DNA of 64,000 nucleotides from Edwardsiella anguillarum (GTDB lineage Bacteria > Pseudomonadota > Gammaproteobacteria > Enterobacterales > Enterobacteriaceae). Positions 50,756 to 59,980 of the stretch are shown here, in pieces. The stretch is from NCBI RefSeq assembly GCF_008801815.1, contig NZ_VZOX01000010.1; one strand, 5' to 3'. The notes under the pieces were generated by a model that ran no database searches, was not told where the DNA came from, and worked only from the letters and a program-made list of their open reading frames with translations. The first letter of the stretch is position 1. The number at the start of each line of letters is the position of its first letter. Made by a program: the position numbers and the translations under genes.

Positions 50756-51394
50756 TTAATCGCTGGCGTACCCCTGCGGCGGCAGCGCCTGTCCGTCCAG
50801 CCAGGCCAGGCCGTCGCGCTGGCGTAGACGATCGCTGCAGAACCAGGCGACCGCCAGCGGATAGATGGCGTGCTCCTGTACCTGTACCCGGGCGGCGATC
50901 CCGGCGACGCTGTCGTCGGCGAAGATCGGTACCTGGGCCTGCAGCACCACCGGGCCGCCGTCCAGCGTGTCGCTGACAAAGTGCACGGAGGCGCCGTGCC
51001 GGGTATCGCCATTGTCCCGCGCCCGACGGTGGGTATCCAGACCGGGGTAGCGCGGCAGCAGCGAGGGGTGAACGTTGAGCATGCGTCCAGCGAAGCGCTG
51101 GACAAAGGCCGGCGAGAGGATGCGCATATAGCCGGCCAGCACCAGAAGATCGGGGTGATAGGCGGCGATCTGGGCCGCCAGCGCCATGTCGAAGGCCTGG
51201 CGGTCGGGGTAGTCATCCACGCCCAGGGCGCACGTGTCAATGCCGGCCCGGCGCGCGCGCGCCAGTCCGTGGGCGTCGGCGCGGTTGCTGAAAACGGCGA
51301 CGATCCGTCCCGAAATTCGCCCGGCGGCGCAGGCGTCGATCAGCGCCTGCAGATTGCTGCCTTGGCCGGAGATCAGCACGACGATACGCTTCAT
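50756..51394 (-). CDS. purN: PurN, phosphoribosylglycinamide formyltransferase
   Basis: PurN transfers formyl from 10-formyl-tetrahydrofolate in purine synthesis. The 212 residues show VLISGQGSNLQALIDAC for phosphate binding, the catalytic Asn and His in MLNVHPSLLPRYPGLDTHRRA and the Asp in FVSDTLDGGPVVLQ. It starts 11 bases after purM in the purMN operon. Confidence 0.96.
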   Translation of the reverse strand: MKRIVVLISGQGSNLQALIDACAAGRISGRIVAVFSNRADAHGLARARRAGIDTCALGVDDYPDRQAFDMALAAQIAAYHPDLLVLAGYMRILSPAFVQRFAGRMLNVHPSLLPRYPGLDTHRRARDNGDTRHGASVHFVSDTLDGGPVVLQAQVPIFADDSVAGIAARVQVQEHAIYPLAVAWFCSDRLRQRDGLAWLDGQALPPQGYASD

Positions 51395-51405
51395 GGCAGT
51401 CCCCC

Positions 51406-52449
51406 TCAGCGCAGGATCTCGACCTGCGGTTCGTCGCCCTGTGCCTCGGCGATATGGCCCAGCAGCCAGGCCTGTTCGCCGCGTTGGCTCAGGTGCGCCA
51501 GCGCGGAGTTAGCCAGTGCCTGCGGCAGGGCGATCACCATCCCGACGCCGCAGTTAAAGGTGCGGTACATTTCGTGACGGCTGACGTTGCCGGCCTGCTG
51601 TAGCCAGTCGAAGACGGCCGGCCACTGCCAGCTGTCCTCGTCGATGACGGCCTTGGCACCGGCCGGCAGCACGCGAGGAATGTTCTCCCAGAAGCCGCCG
51701 CCGGTGAGGTGGGCGAGGGCGTGCACCTCATGGCTGGCGATCAGGTCTAGACAGGCGGCGACGTAGATACGGGTCGGCGCCAGCAGATGGTCGGCCAGCG
51801 GGCGCCCGGCCAGCATCGTCGTGCGCGGATCGCAGCCGCTGACCTCTAGGATCTTGCGGATCAGCGAGTAGCCGTTGGAGTGCGGCCCGCTGGCGGCCAG
51901 GGCGATCAGGGCATCGCCGGGGCGAACCTGACTGCCGTCGATAATCTGGGACTTCTCTACCACGCCGACGCAGAATCCGGCCACGTCGTAGTCTTCGCCG
52001 TGGTACATGCCGGGCATTTCGGCGGTCTCTCCGCCCACCAGCGCACAGCCGGCCTGTTTACAGCCCGCCGCGATCCCGCCGATGACGCTCGCCGCGGTAT
52101 CGACGTCGAGCCTGCCGGTGGCATAGTAATCCAGGAAAAACAGCGGCTCGGCGCCCTGAACCACCAGGTCGTTGACGCACATGGCCACCAGATCGATACC
52201 GATGCTGTCGTGGCGCTGCAGGTCCATCGCCAGACGCAGCTTGGTGCCGACGCCGTCGGTGCCGGAGACCAGCACCGGCTCACGGTATTTTTGCGGCAGT
52301 GCGCACAGTGCGCCAAAGCCGCCCAGGCCGCCCATCACTTCAGGCCGGCGGGTCTCTTTGACGACGCCTTTAATTCGGTCAACCAACGCGTTGCCGGCAT
52401 CAATGTCTACGCCGGCGTCTTTGTAACTGAGAGCGGTTTTGTCGGTCAC
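51406..52449 (-). CDS. purM: PurM, AIR synthetase
   Basis: PurM closes the imidazole ring to form aminoimidazole ribotide. The 347 residues show SYKDAGVDIDAGNALVDRIK, VSGTDGVGTKLRLAMDL, VNDLVVQGAEPLFFLDYYA and HLTGGGFWENIPRVLP. I chose GTG at 52449 because E. coli PurM begins at the matching codon with TDKTSLSY; an in-frame ATG five codons earlier (52464) is possible. It is the first gene of purMN behind a PurR box. Confidence 0.95.
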   Translation of the reverse strand: MTDKTALSYKDAGVDIDAGNALVDRIKGVVKETRRPEVMGGLGGFGALCALPQKYREPVLVSGTDGVGTKLRLAMDLQRHDSIGIDLVAMCVNDLVVQGAEPLFFLDYYATGRLDVDTAASVIGGIAAGCKQAGCALVGGETAEMPGMYHGEDYDVAGFCVGVVEKSQIIDGSQVRPGDALIALAASGPHSNGYSLIRKILEVSGCDPRTTMLAGRPLADHLLAPTRIYVAACLDLIASHEVHALAHLTGGGFWENIPRVLPAGAKAVIDEDSWQWPAVFDWLQQAGNVSRHEMYRTFNCGVGMVIALPQALANSALAHLSQRGEQAWLLGHIAEAQGDEPQVEILR

Positions 52450-52550
52450 TGCGTAAATCCCCATGGCGGTTAGGCGTGGTCCGTCGGCGGCGCGATGAGG
52501 CGTCCGCGAACCCTGCGGAAAATGTCAGGCGGCGCAATTCTAGCAGTCAA

Positions 52551-52564
52551 AGCAAACGTTTGCT
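52551..52564. promoter_or_regulatory. PurR operator upstream of purMN
   Basis: AGCAAACGTTTGCT is a perfect palindrome and matches the core of the PUR box ACGCAAACGTTTGCGT. It lies about 100 bases before purM and about 155 before divergent upp, whose promoter has a consensus -10 TATAAT at 52669-52674. Confidence 0.9.
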
Positions 52565-52719
52565 ATCCCGTTATGCCCGACGGTAACGTTTTCGCCCGTC
52601 AGGTAACAGAGTGTTTCTTTCTTGATTGAGATCATGCTTTTTTCTCTGGTAAGCGGGCGAAAAGGCGGTATAATCTCGCGATTTTTTTGGGCGCAGAACA
52701 GCTACATGGGAGAAAAAAA

Positions 52720-53346
52720 ATGAAGATCGTTGAAGTGAAACACCCGCTTGTGAAACACAAACTGGGTTTGATGCGTGAAAATGACATCAGCACCAAACGA
52801 TTCCGTGAACTGGCCTCTGAAGTGGGCAGTTTGCTGACCTATGAAGCGACCGCAGACCTCGAAACAGAAAAAGTAACCATTGATGGTTGGTGCGGCCCGG
52901 TCGAAGTTGAACAGATTAAAGGGAAAAAGATCACCGTGGTGCCGATCCTGCGCGCAGGGCTGGGCATGATGGAAGGGGTGCTGGAGCATGTGCCGAGCGC
53001 CCGTATTAGCGTGGTGGGGATCTACCGTAATGAAGAGACGCTGGAGCCGGTTCCCTATTTCCAGAAGCTGGTCTCCAACATCGATGAGCGTATGGCGCTG
53101 GTCGTCGACCCGATGCTGGCCACGGGCGGCTCCATGATCGCCACCATCGATCTGCTGAAGAACGCCGGCTGCCGCTCCATCAAGGTGCTGGTGCTGGTGG
53201 CGGCGCCGGAAGGTATCGCCGCGCTGGAGAAGGCGCACCCGGACGTGGAGTTGTACACCGCCTCCATCGATCAGGGCCTAAACGATAAGGGTTACATTAT
53301 TCCGGGTCTGGGCGACGCCGGCGATAAGATATTTGGTACCAAATAA
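52720..53346 (+). CDS. upp: Upp, uracil phosphoribosyltransferase
   Basis: Upp makes UMP from uracil and PRPP. The 208 residues equal E. coli Upp: KIVEVKHPLVKHKLGLMR, VPILRAGLGMMEGV and the PRPP loop VDPMLATGGSMIATIDLLK. ATG at 52720 follows GGGAG; the open frame begins 11 codons upstream. It lies upstream of the uracil permease gene uraA with a terminator between them. Confidence 0.97.
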   Translation: MKIVEVKHPLVKHKLGLMRENDISTKRFRELASEVGSLLTYEATADLETEKVTIDGWCGPVEVEQIKGKKITVVPILRAGLGMMEGVLEHVPSARISVVGIYRNEETLEPVPYFQKLVSNIDERMALVVDPMLATGGSMIATIDLLKNAGCRSIKVLVLVAAPEGIAALEKAHPDVELYTASIDQGLNDKGYIIPGLGDAGDKIFGTK

Positions 53347-53352
53347 CCCGTG

Positions 53353-53379
53353 AGCCGACTCGTTAGTCGGCTTTTTTTT
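53353..53379 (+). terminator. Terminator or attenuator between upp and uraA
   Basis: AGCCGACT and AGTCGGCT form a perfect 8-bp stem around CGTT, followed by eight T bases, seven bases past the upp stop. Partial read-through could adjust uraA expression relative to upp. Confidence 0.92.
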
Positions 53380-53450
53380 GGCGTGACGCCGGGAGCGTCG
53401 CGCCCCTTTCAAACACCAACACTATCGATTAACGAGAGAGGAAATACACC

Positions 53451-54728
53451 ATGACCCGTCGCGTCATCGGCGTCAGCGAGCGTCCGCCGCTTCTGCAAAC
53501 GATTCCGTTGAGCTTTCAGCACCTGTTCGCCATGTTTGGCGCCACCGTGCTGGTTCCCATTCTGTTTAAGATCAACCCGGCGACGGTACTGCTGTTCAAC
53601 GGCATCGGCACTCTGCTGTATCTGTTTATCTGTAAGGGCAAGATCCCGGCCTATCTCGGCTCCAGCTTTGCCTTTATTTCTCCGGTGATGCTGCTGCTGC
53701 CGCTAGGCTATGAGCTGGCGCTGGGCGGCTTTATCGTCTGCGGCGCGCTGTTCTGCCTGGTGGCGCTGATTGTTAAAAAAGCCGGTACCGGCTGGCTGAA
53801 CGTGATCTTTCCTCCGGCGGCAATGGGGGCGATTGTGGCGGTGATCGGACTGGAGCTGGCCGGTGTGGCGGCCAATATGGCCGGCCTGCTGCCGGCCGAC
53901 GGTGCCCGCGCCGACGGCACCACCATCACCATCTCGATGGTGACGCTGGCGGTGACGGTGCTGGGCTCGGTGCTGTTCCGTGGCTTTTTGGCCATCATCC
54001 CGATCCTGATCGGCGTGCTGGTAGGCTACGGGCTCTCCTTTTTCATGGGCGTGGTGGATATTACGCCGATCAAGGAGGCCCACTGGTTTGCGCTGCCGAC
54101 CTTCTATACGCCGCGTTTTGAATGGTTCGCCATTTTGACCATCCTGCCGGCGGCGCTGGTGGTGATTGCCGAGCACGTCGGCCACCTGGTGGTGACCGCT
54201 AATATCGTGAAGAAAGATCTGATGCGCGATCCGGGGCTGCACCGCTCCATGTTTGCCAACGGCTTCTCCACCATGTTCTCCGGCTTTTTCGGCTCGACGC
54301 CGAACACCACCTATGGCGAAAACATCGGCGTGCTGGCGATCACCAAGGTCTACAGTACCTGGGTGATCGGCGGGGCGGCGGTGCTGGCGATTCTGCTCTC
54401 CTGCGTCGGTAAGCTGGCGGCGGCGATCCAGGTGATCCCGGTGCCGGTGATGGGCGGGGTCTCCCTGCTGCTGTATGGGGTGATCGGGGCGTCCGGGATC
54501 CGGGTGCTGATCGACTCCAAGGTCGACTACAACAAGGCGCAGAATCTGATCCTGACCTCGGTTATCCTGATCATCGGCGTCAGCGGTGCCAAGGTGCACA
54601 TCGGCGCCGCGGAGCTGAAGGGGATGGCGCTGGCGACCATCGTCGGTATCGGGATGAGCCTGTTGTTCAAGCTGTTCAGCCTGATGCGCAAAGAAGAAGA
54701 GATTATCGAGCTGCCGGAGGATATTTAA
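53451..54728 (+). CDS. uraA: UraA, uracil:proton symporter
   Basis: The 425-residue NCS2 permease has about 14 membrane segments and the family residues: FGATVLVPILFKINPATVLL near the start, LVVIAEHVGHLVVTANIVKK with the substrate-binding Glu and His, and GGVSLLLYGVIGASGIRVL. It imports uracil for Upp. GAGAGAGGAAAT precedes ATG. Confidence 0.96.
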   Translation: MTRRVIGVSERPPLLQTIPLSFQHLFAMFGATVLVPILFKINPATVLLFNGIGTLLYLFICKGKIPAYLGSSFAFISPVMLLLPLGYELALGGFIVCGALFCLVALIVKKAGTGWLNVIFPPAAMGAIVAVIGLELAGVAANMAGLLPADGARADGTTITISMVTLAVTVLGSVLFRGFLAIIPILIGVLVGYGLSFFMGVVDITPIKEAHWFALPTFYTPRFEWFAILTILPAALVVIAEHVGHLVVTANIVKKDLMRDPGLHRSMFANGFSTMFSGFFGSTPNTTYGENIGVLAITKVYSTWVIGGAAVLAILLSCVGKLAAAIQVIPVPVMGGVSLLLYGVIGASGIRVLIDSKVDYNKAQNLILTSVILIIGVSGAKVHIGAAELKGMALATIVGIGMSLLFKLFSLMRKEEEIIELPEDI

Positions 54729-54999
54729 CGCCGCCGACGGGAGCCGGGCGGTGTCCGGCTTTCGTCTTTCCGCCTGCGCGCGTCGGGATGATGCGGGGCG
54801 GATCTGTCGCATACAATGTCCGCTTTTCTCCACGCTCCGTGGCTATGTTAAGCGCGTGATGGCGCGCTGCCGCCGCTGGCTATTCTCTTGATCCTGCTTC
54901 TTTTTATTTATCTTCCTCCCCGGAGAAGGTGGCGTTGGCGCCGCGTCAGTGGGCTCCCCGGCCCGTCAGGATAATTAACGGTAAAAAAGGAGTTATCCC
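54729..54999. other. Gap between uraA and the DoxX gene
   Basis: No gene is visible in these 271 bases. AAAAAGGAG lies nine bases before the DoxX ATG. Confidence 0.4.
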
Positions 55000-55395
55000 A
55001 TGCATGCACTCCTGCTGCGTCTGAACCCCCTGCTTCACAATGAGGATCTTGGTAAATTGCTGCTGCGTATCACGCTGGGCGGTCTGATACTGCTGCATGG
55101 CGTCAATAAAGCTGCCTTCGGCCTGACGGGCATCCATGCGCTGCTGGCGCCGGCGCTGATCGTGCTGGGGGTGCTGGTCCGGCCCTCGGCCCTGATCATG
55201 GCGTTTACGATGCTGTTCGCCTGGTATTTGGCCCACGTCGGCGATACCTTCAGCCTGACGAAGAGCGGTGCATCGGCGATCGAGAGCCTGCTCTATTACG
55301 GCGTGAGCGGCCTGGCGCTGGCCTGCCTGGGGGCGGGGAACTATTCCCTGCTGAAGACGGCCCGCTCCGGGGCGTGTCCCTGCGGGGGTTTTTAG
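55000..55395 (+). CDS. DoxX-family membrane protein
   Basis: The 131-residue protein has four hydrophobic segments and the DoxX pattern with GGLILLHGVNKAAFG in the first helix. DoxX members act in redox and respiratory contexts, but the role of this one is unknown. The C-terminus ends ACPCGGF, with two cysteines as Cys-Pro-Cys that could bind metal or form a disulfide. The E. coli order has hda directly after uraA, so this gene is an insertion in the block. Confidence 0.8.
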   Translation: MHALLLRLNPLLHNEDLGKLLLRITLGGLILLHGVNKAAFGLTGIHALLAPALIVLGVLVRPSALIMAFTMLFAWYLAHVGDTFSLTKSGASAIESLLYYGVSGLALACLGAGNYSLLKTARSGACPCGGF

Positions 55396-55479
55396 CGCCG
55401 CGGCGTGATTAGCGCATGCCTGTGCGCATTTCTGTGTTAAACTGAAAACGTTTTTTGCAAGTTCATGTCTGAGGTGCAT

Positions 55480-56181
55480 CTGAACACGCCCACCCAGCTT
55501 TCATTGCCGCTCTATCTGCCCGACGATGAAACCTTTGCCAGTTTCTACGCGGGGGAGAATGCCGCGCTGCTCGCTGCGCTGCGTAATGCATTACGTCAAG
55601 AGCACGGATCCTACATCTATTTCTGGTCACGTGAGGGCGGCGGACGCAGCCACCTGCTGCATGCGGCCTGCGCTGAGCTGTCGCAGCGCGGAGAGGCGGT
55701 CGGGTTTGTGCCGCTGGATAAGCGGGCCTACTTTGTCCCCGAAGTGCTGGATGGCATGGAGCAGCTGGCGCTGGTCTGTATCGATAATATCGAATGTATC
55801 GCCGGCGATGAGGCCTGGGAGATGGCCATCTTCAATCTGTATAACCGGATCCAGGAGAGCGGACGCACCCGCCTGCTGATCACCGGCGATCGTCCGCCGC
55901 GCCAGCTCAATCTGCGGCTGCCCGATCTAGCCTCGCGCCTGGACTGGGGGCAGATTTATAAGCTGCAGCCATTGGGCGATGAGGAGAAGCTGCAGGCGCT
56001 GCAGCTGCGCGCCCGTCTACGCGGCTTTGAGCTGCCGGAGGACGTGGGGCGTTTCCTGCTTAAGCGTCTGGATCGTGAGATGCGCACCCTATTTATGACC
56101 CTGGATCAGCTCGATCGAGCCTCTATCGCCGCCCAGCGTAAGCTGACCATCCCCTTCGTTAAAGAGACGCTGCTGCTGTAG
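55480..56181 (+). CDS. hda: Hda, regulator of DnaA inactivation, probable CTG start
   Basis: Hda with the DNA-loaded sliding clamp stimulates ATP hydrolysis by DnaA to stop re-initiation of replication. The clamp-binding motif is QLSLPL near residue 6; the AAA+ domain has GGGRSHLLHAA (P-loop-like), LVCIDNIECI (Walker B) and LASRLDWGQIYKL. I chose CTG at 55480 because GAGGTG lies just before it and the product is 233 residues, as for E. coli Hda, which is reported to start at CUG. The ATG at 55465 has no ribosome-binding site. Confidence 0.93.
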   Translation: MNTPTQLSLPLYLPDDETFASFYAGENAALLAALRNALRQEHGSYIYFWSREGGGRSHLLHAACAELSQRGEAVGFVPLDKRAYFVPEVLDGMEQLALVCIDNIECIAGDEAWEMAIFNLYNRIQESGRTRLLITGDRPPRQLNLRLPDLASRLDWGQIYKLQPLGDEEKLQALQLRARLRGFELPEDVGRFLLKRLDREMRTLFMTLDQLDRASIAAQRKLTIPFVKETLLL

Positions 56182-56232
56182 CCGAGCGGCGATCTATGTC
56201 GCGCGACGGGCTTGCCCGGCGCCCAACTCTAT

Positions 56233-56586
56233 TTACAGAATCTCCAGCACCTGCGGCGGCGGGCGGCCCAGGCGCGCCCGCGGGCCGTTGACCACGATGG
56301 GGCGTTCTATCAGCGAGGGATGTGCGGCCAGCGCGTCGATCAGCGCGGCCTCGTCCAGCGCCGGGTTGTCCAGATCCAGCTGCCGATACAGATCGTCGCC
56401 CCGGCGCATCAGCTGACGCGCGGAGTCAAAGCCCAGCGCGGCGATCAGGCCGCGCAGCGCGTCGGCATCCGGCGGCGTCTCCAGATACGGCACGATCTCG
56501 GGGTGGATGCCGCGCTCTTCCAGCAGCTGCAGCGTGGCGCGGCTCTTAGAGCAGCGGGGATTGTGATAGATAACGACGGAGGACAT
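56233..56586 (-). CDS. yfgD: YfgD, ArsC-family reductase-like protein
   Basis: The 117 residues start at ATG 56586 after AGGAG and begin SSVVIYHNPRCSKSRATLQLL, with the active Cys of glutaredoxin-dependent arsenate reductases, and end with RPIVVNGPRARLGRPPPQVLEIL. The family's resolving arginines are present. It follows bepA on the minus strand as in E. coli; arsenate reduction by YfgD itself is not established. Confidence 0.92.
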   Translation of the reverse strand: MSSVVIYHNPRCSKSRATLQLLEERGIHPEIVPYLETPPDADALRGLIAALGFDSARQLMRRGDDLYRQLDLDNPALDEAALIDALAAHPSLIERPIVVNGPRARLGRPPPQVLEIL

Positions 56587-56642
56587 AGGGGCTCCTGTAG
56601 TTAGGGGAATCCCCCGGCGCCCGCGGTGCCGGGGAGTGGGCA

Positions 56643-58124
56643 TCAGCGCCGCTGGTACTGTTTAAAGCGTTCCTGCAGCTGGCGCAGCTGATCGATTCGG
56701 GCGTCATAGCGCGCCTGTTTCAGGCTGCCGAGGGGCATCAGCGCGCTGGCGTTGCCCAACAGCCCGATAGCCTGCTGCAGTTCGCCGGTCAGTGCCAGCT
56801 GTTCGGCGCGGGCGGCCAGCTCCTCGTCGCGCAGCCCCTGTGCGGCGCTGGCTTGCGCCAGCAGATCCCAGCCGTTGACATCGCTGGGGTAGCTGTAGGT
56901 ATAACGGTACAGCAGGCGAGAGGCCAGGGGCGCCTTCCCGCCCTGAATATAGGCGTTGGCCAGATTGATCTGCAGGACGGGATCGCTGCGATTTTTTGCT
57001 AGCGCCGCCTCCAGACGGGCGATGGCCGCCGCCGCCTGCTTCTGGCTGAGGTCGATATCGGTTATCAGGTCGATATACCAGACGTTGTCCGGATCGGCCG
57101 CCAGCAGCGGCTGCAGGGTACGGCGCGCATCGTCAGGCTTGTTGGCCTGAGAGAACAGAATGGCTCGCCCATAGCGCGCCGCCTGCTGCTCGCGTACGTT
57201 GCCGCGCGCCAGCGTATCCAGCATGTCGCTGCTGAGATAGCCGCCGTCGAGGTCGTTACCGCTGTACATGCCCAGGGTGCGAACCTTGGCCAGCAGGTAG
57301 TCGAGAGAGGACTGAACCGGGTGGGGGCGCATCTGGTTGGCGCGGTTGCGGGTATCGGTCAGGCGGCTGTCCGGCAGGGGATGGGTCAGCAGGATCTCCG
57401 GCGGCTTGGAGGAGTAGCGCGACTGGTCGGCCAGCTTTTGCAGAAAGTTGGGCATAGCCTGGGGGTCGAATCCGGCGCGCTGCAGCACCTGAATACCGAT
57501 GCGATCGGCCTCCTGCTCATTCTGCTGGGTAAAGCTGATGATCCCCTGCTGGGCGCCCGCCAGGGTGCCGGTCAGGGCCGCCATGCCCGCCTGCGGGCTG
57601 GCCATCGCCAGCAGGATGGATCCGAGGGCGCCGACCCAGGTCAGCGGCGCAGTGCGCTGCTGCTCCTCCATCGCTCGCGCCAGGTGGCGCTGGGTAACGT
57701 GGGAGATCTCATGGGCCATCACCGAGGCCAGCTGACTCTCATTGTCGGTATAGCGGAATAGGGCGCTGTGCAGCACCACGTTGCCGCCGAAGAAGGCAAA
57801 GGCGTTGATGTCGTCATTGCGAACTAGATAGAAGTGGAACGGTGTCCGCACGCCGTCGGCGTGGGAAACCAGGCGCTCTCCCAGCCGGTTGATATAGCCG
57901 TCGAGCAGGGGATCGTTAATCAGCGGCGCGCTGGCCCGCAGCTGGCGTACGTAAAAGTCCCCCATCGCCAGCTCCTGATTGATGCTGAGGATATTACCGG
58001 CGGTGGTGCCGATATCCGGCAGCGATTGATCCTGTATGGCGGCGGCGTGCAGCGAGGGCGCGGCACCGAATAGCCCGCCCACCAGCAGCAGGGCGATAAG
58101 CGATCTGTTGAACCGTAAAGTCAT
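56643..58124 (-). CDS. bepA: BepA, periplasmic metalloprotease/chaperone for outer-membrane assembly
   Basis: The 493 residues (E. coli BepA 487) have a signal peptide (RFNRSLIALLLVGGLFGAAP ending LHA), a zinc protease site HEISH in VMAHEISHVTQRHLA, the third ligand in NEQEADRIG, and a TPR C-terminal half. BepA helps LptD assembly and degrades stalled outer-membrane proteins with BamA. I chose ATG at 58124 after GGAAG; ten in-frame codons lie upstream. Confidence 0.95.
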   Translation of the reverse strand: MTLRFNRSLIALLLVGGLFGAAPSLHAAAIQDQSLPDIGTTAGNILSINQELAMGDFYVRQLRASAPLINDPLLDGYINRLGERLVSHADGVRTPFHFYLVRNDDINAFAFFGGNVVLHSALFRYTDNESQLASVMAHEISHVTQRHLARAMEEQQRTAPLTWVGALGSILLAMASPQAGMAALTGTLAGAQQGIISFTQQNEQEADRIGIQVLQRAGFDPQAMPNFLQKLADQSRYSSKPPEILLTHPLPDSRLTDTRNRANQMRPHPVQSSLDYLLAKVRTLGMYSGNDLDGGYLSSDMLDTLARGNVREQQAARYGRAILFSQANKPDDARRTLQPLLAADPDNVWYIDLITDIDLSQKQAAAAIARLEAALAKNRSDPVLQINLANAYIQGGKAPLASRLLYRYTYSYPSDVNGWDLLAQASAAQGLRDEELAARAEQLALTGELQQAIGLLGNASALMPLGSLKQARYDARIDQLRQLQERFKQYQRR

Positions 58125-58369
58125 GAGTGACGCTTCCAAAGCAACGATAGACATTTGACGCCGATCCCGGCGAAGAGTTCTTCTTCCCGCACCCGCTCTC
58201 TATTACACTAGGCCAGATAAAGGGCCGTGTCCTGCAATAACCTGATGGTTGTCCATTCTGCCACTATTGCCCGGCCGTGCCAAAACTTGTTGGTTATTAT
58301 TTATCATATTGTTATATAACGTGATTTATGGAGCAGTCGCGCCGCGGCGCAGAATGAAGGAGTATAACC

Positions 58370-59449
58370 GTGCTTGAAATGCTGAGGCAGTGGTACCGGC
58401 GCCGCTTTACCGACCCCCAGGCGATCGCCCTGCTGACCATCCTGCTGGTGGGATTTTGCATTATCTATTTCTTTAACGGCATCCTGGCGCCGCTGCTGGT
58501 TGCCATCGTCCTGGCGTACCTGCTGGAGTGGCCGACCCATAAGCTGCAGCTGGTCGGCTGTTCGCGGCTATGGGCGGTCTGCGTGGTGCTGCTGCTGTTT
58601 ATTGGGATTGTGCTGCTGACGATGCTGGTGGTGATCCCGATCGCCTGGCAGCAGGGGCTGGCGCTGATGAGTGACATGCCGAAGATGGTGACCCGCTTTT
58701 ATGAGTATGCTGCCACGCTGCCGCGCCGCTACCCGGCCCTGATGGATGCGGGCATCATCGATGTAGTGGTGGAGAATCTGCGCGCGCGGATGGCGCTGAT
58801 GGGCGAGTCGGTGCTGAAGTTCTCCCTGGCGTCGCTGGTCGGACTGGTCACGCTGGCCATCTATCTGGTGCTGGTGCCGCTGATGGTGTTCTTCCTGCTC
58901 AAGGATAAGGGACAGATGCTCAATGCGCTGCGCCGGGTGCTGCCGCGCGAGCGCGGCCTGGCCGGTCAGGTCTGGCTGGAGATGAATCAGCAGATCACCA
59001 ACTATATCCGCGGCAAGGTGGTGGAGATGGTGGTGGTCGGCGTGGCGACCTATCTGGTGTTTCTGGTGCTGGGGCTGAACTATGGCCTGCTGCTGGCGGT
59101 GCTGGTCGGCGTCTCGGTGCTTATTCCCTATATCGGCGCGGTGCTGGTGACCATTCCTGTGGTGCTGGTGGCGCTGTTTCAGTGGGGGATGGGGGCAGAT
59201 TTCTGGTCGCTGTTCATCGCCTATCTGGTGGTGCAGGGGCTGGACGGTAACGTCCTGGTGCCGCTGCTCTACTCCGAGGCGGTTAACCTGCATCCGCTAG
59301 TGATCATTCTGTCGGTGATCATCTTTGGGGGGCTGTGGGGATTCTGGGGGGTCTTCTTCGCGATCCCGCTGGCGACCCTGGTGAAGGCGGTGATCCACGC
59401 CTGGCCGGATGACTTCGGTAATGACTCGACGCCGGGCGCCAACGGGTAG
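58370..59449 (+). CDS. perM: PerM, AI-2E-family membrane protein
   Basis: The 359 residues (E. coli PerM 353) have about eight membrane segments and the family region LVPLMVFFLLKDKGQMLNAL, with GLDGNVLVPLLYSEAVNLHP. The transport function is unproven; the family includes candidate autoinducer-2 exporters and proton antiporters. The start is GTG five bases after AAGGAGTA. It is divergent from bepA. Confidence 0.94.
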   Translation: MLEMLRQWYRRRFTDPQAIALLTILLVGFCIIYFFNGILAPLLVAIVLAYLLEWPTHKLQLVGCSRLWAVCVVLLLFIGIVLLTMLVVIPIAWQQGLALMSDMPKMVTRFYEYAATLPRRYPALMDAGIIDVVVENLRARMALMGESVLKFSLASLVGLVTLAIYLVLVPLMVFFLLKDKGQMLNALRRVLPRERGLAGQVWLEMNQQITNYIRGKVVEMVVVGVATYLVFLVLGLNYGLLLAVLVGVSVLIPYIGAVLVTIPVVLVALFQWGMGADFWSLFIAYLVVQGLDGNVLVPLLYSEAVNLHPLVIILSVIIFGGLWGFWGVFFAIPLATLVKAVIHAWPDDFGNDSTPGANG

Positions 59450-59492
59450 CGCCTAGGCGGGCGCGGCGCCAGAGGGCGTCGCGCCGCGGGCG

Positions 59493-59963
59493 TTACGGGT
59501 GGCTGCGCAGGTACTCCAGCACCACGTCGCTGTGGTTGCTGGTTTTAAACCCCTCGAACACGTGTTCAATGCGGCCGCTGCCGTCGATCAGAAAGCTGAT
59601 GCGGTGAATGCCGTCATAGGTTTTCCCCATGAAGGTTTTCTCTCCCCAAACGCCAAACAGGGCGGCGACCCGGTGCTCTTCATCGGACAGCAGGGTAAAG
59701 TTCAGCAGCTCCTTCTCCGCAAAGCGGGAGAGCTTTTCCGGTTTATCGGTGCTGATCCCCAGCACCTCTACGGCGTACTGTTTCAGCTCATTCATGCTGT
59801 CGCGCAGCCCGCAGGCCTGTACGGTACAGCCTGGGGTCATGGCTTTGGGATAAAAGTAGACCAGTACTCTCTGGCCCTGGAAGTCAGCCAGACCGATCTG
59901 CTCACCGTCTTGATCCAATAGGGTAAACTGTGGCGCGATGCTACCGGCTTGCAATGGACTCAT
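59493..59963 (-). CDS. bcp: Bcp, thioredoxin-dependent peroxiredoxin
   Basis: The 156 residues equal E. coli Bcp. The peroxidatic Cys46 and nearby resolving Cys51 appear in PKAMTPGCTVQACGLRDS. It reduces hydroperoxides with thioredoxin. It follows gcvR with 17 bases between, as in E. coli, and probably shares its transcript. Confidence 0.96.
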   Translation of the reverse strand: MSPLQAGSIAPQFTLLDQDGEQIGLADFQGQRVLVYFYPKAMTPGCTVQACGLRDSMNELKQYAVEVLGISTDKPEKLSRFAEKELLNFTLLSDEEHRVAALFGVWGEKTFMGKTYDGIHRISFLIDGSGRIEHVFEGFKTSNHSDVVLEYLRSHP

Positions 59964-59980
59964 TACGACTCTCTCCGTCT

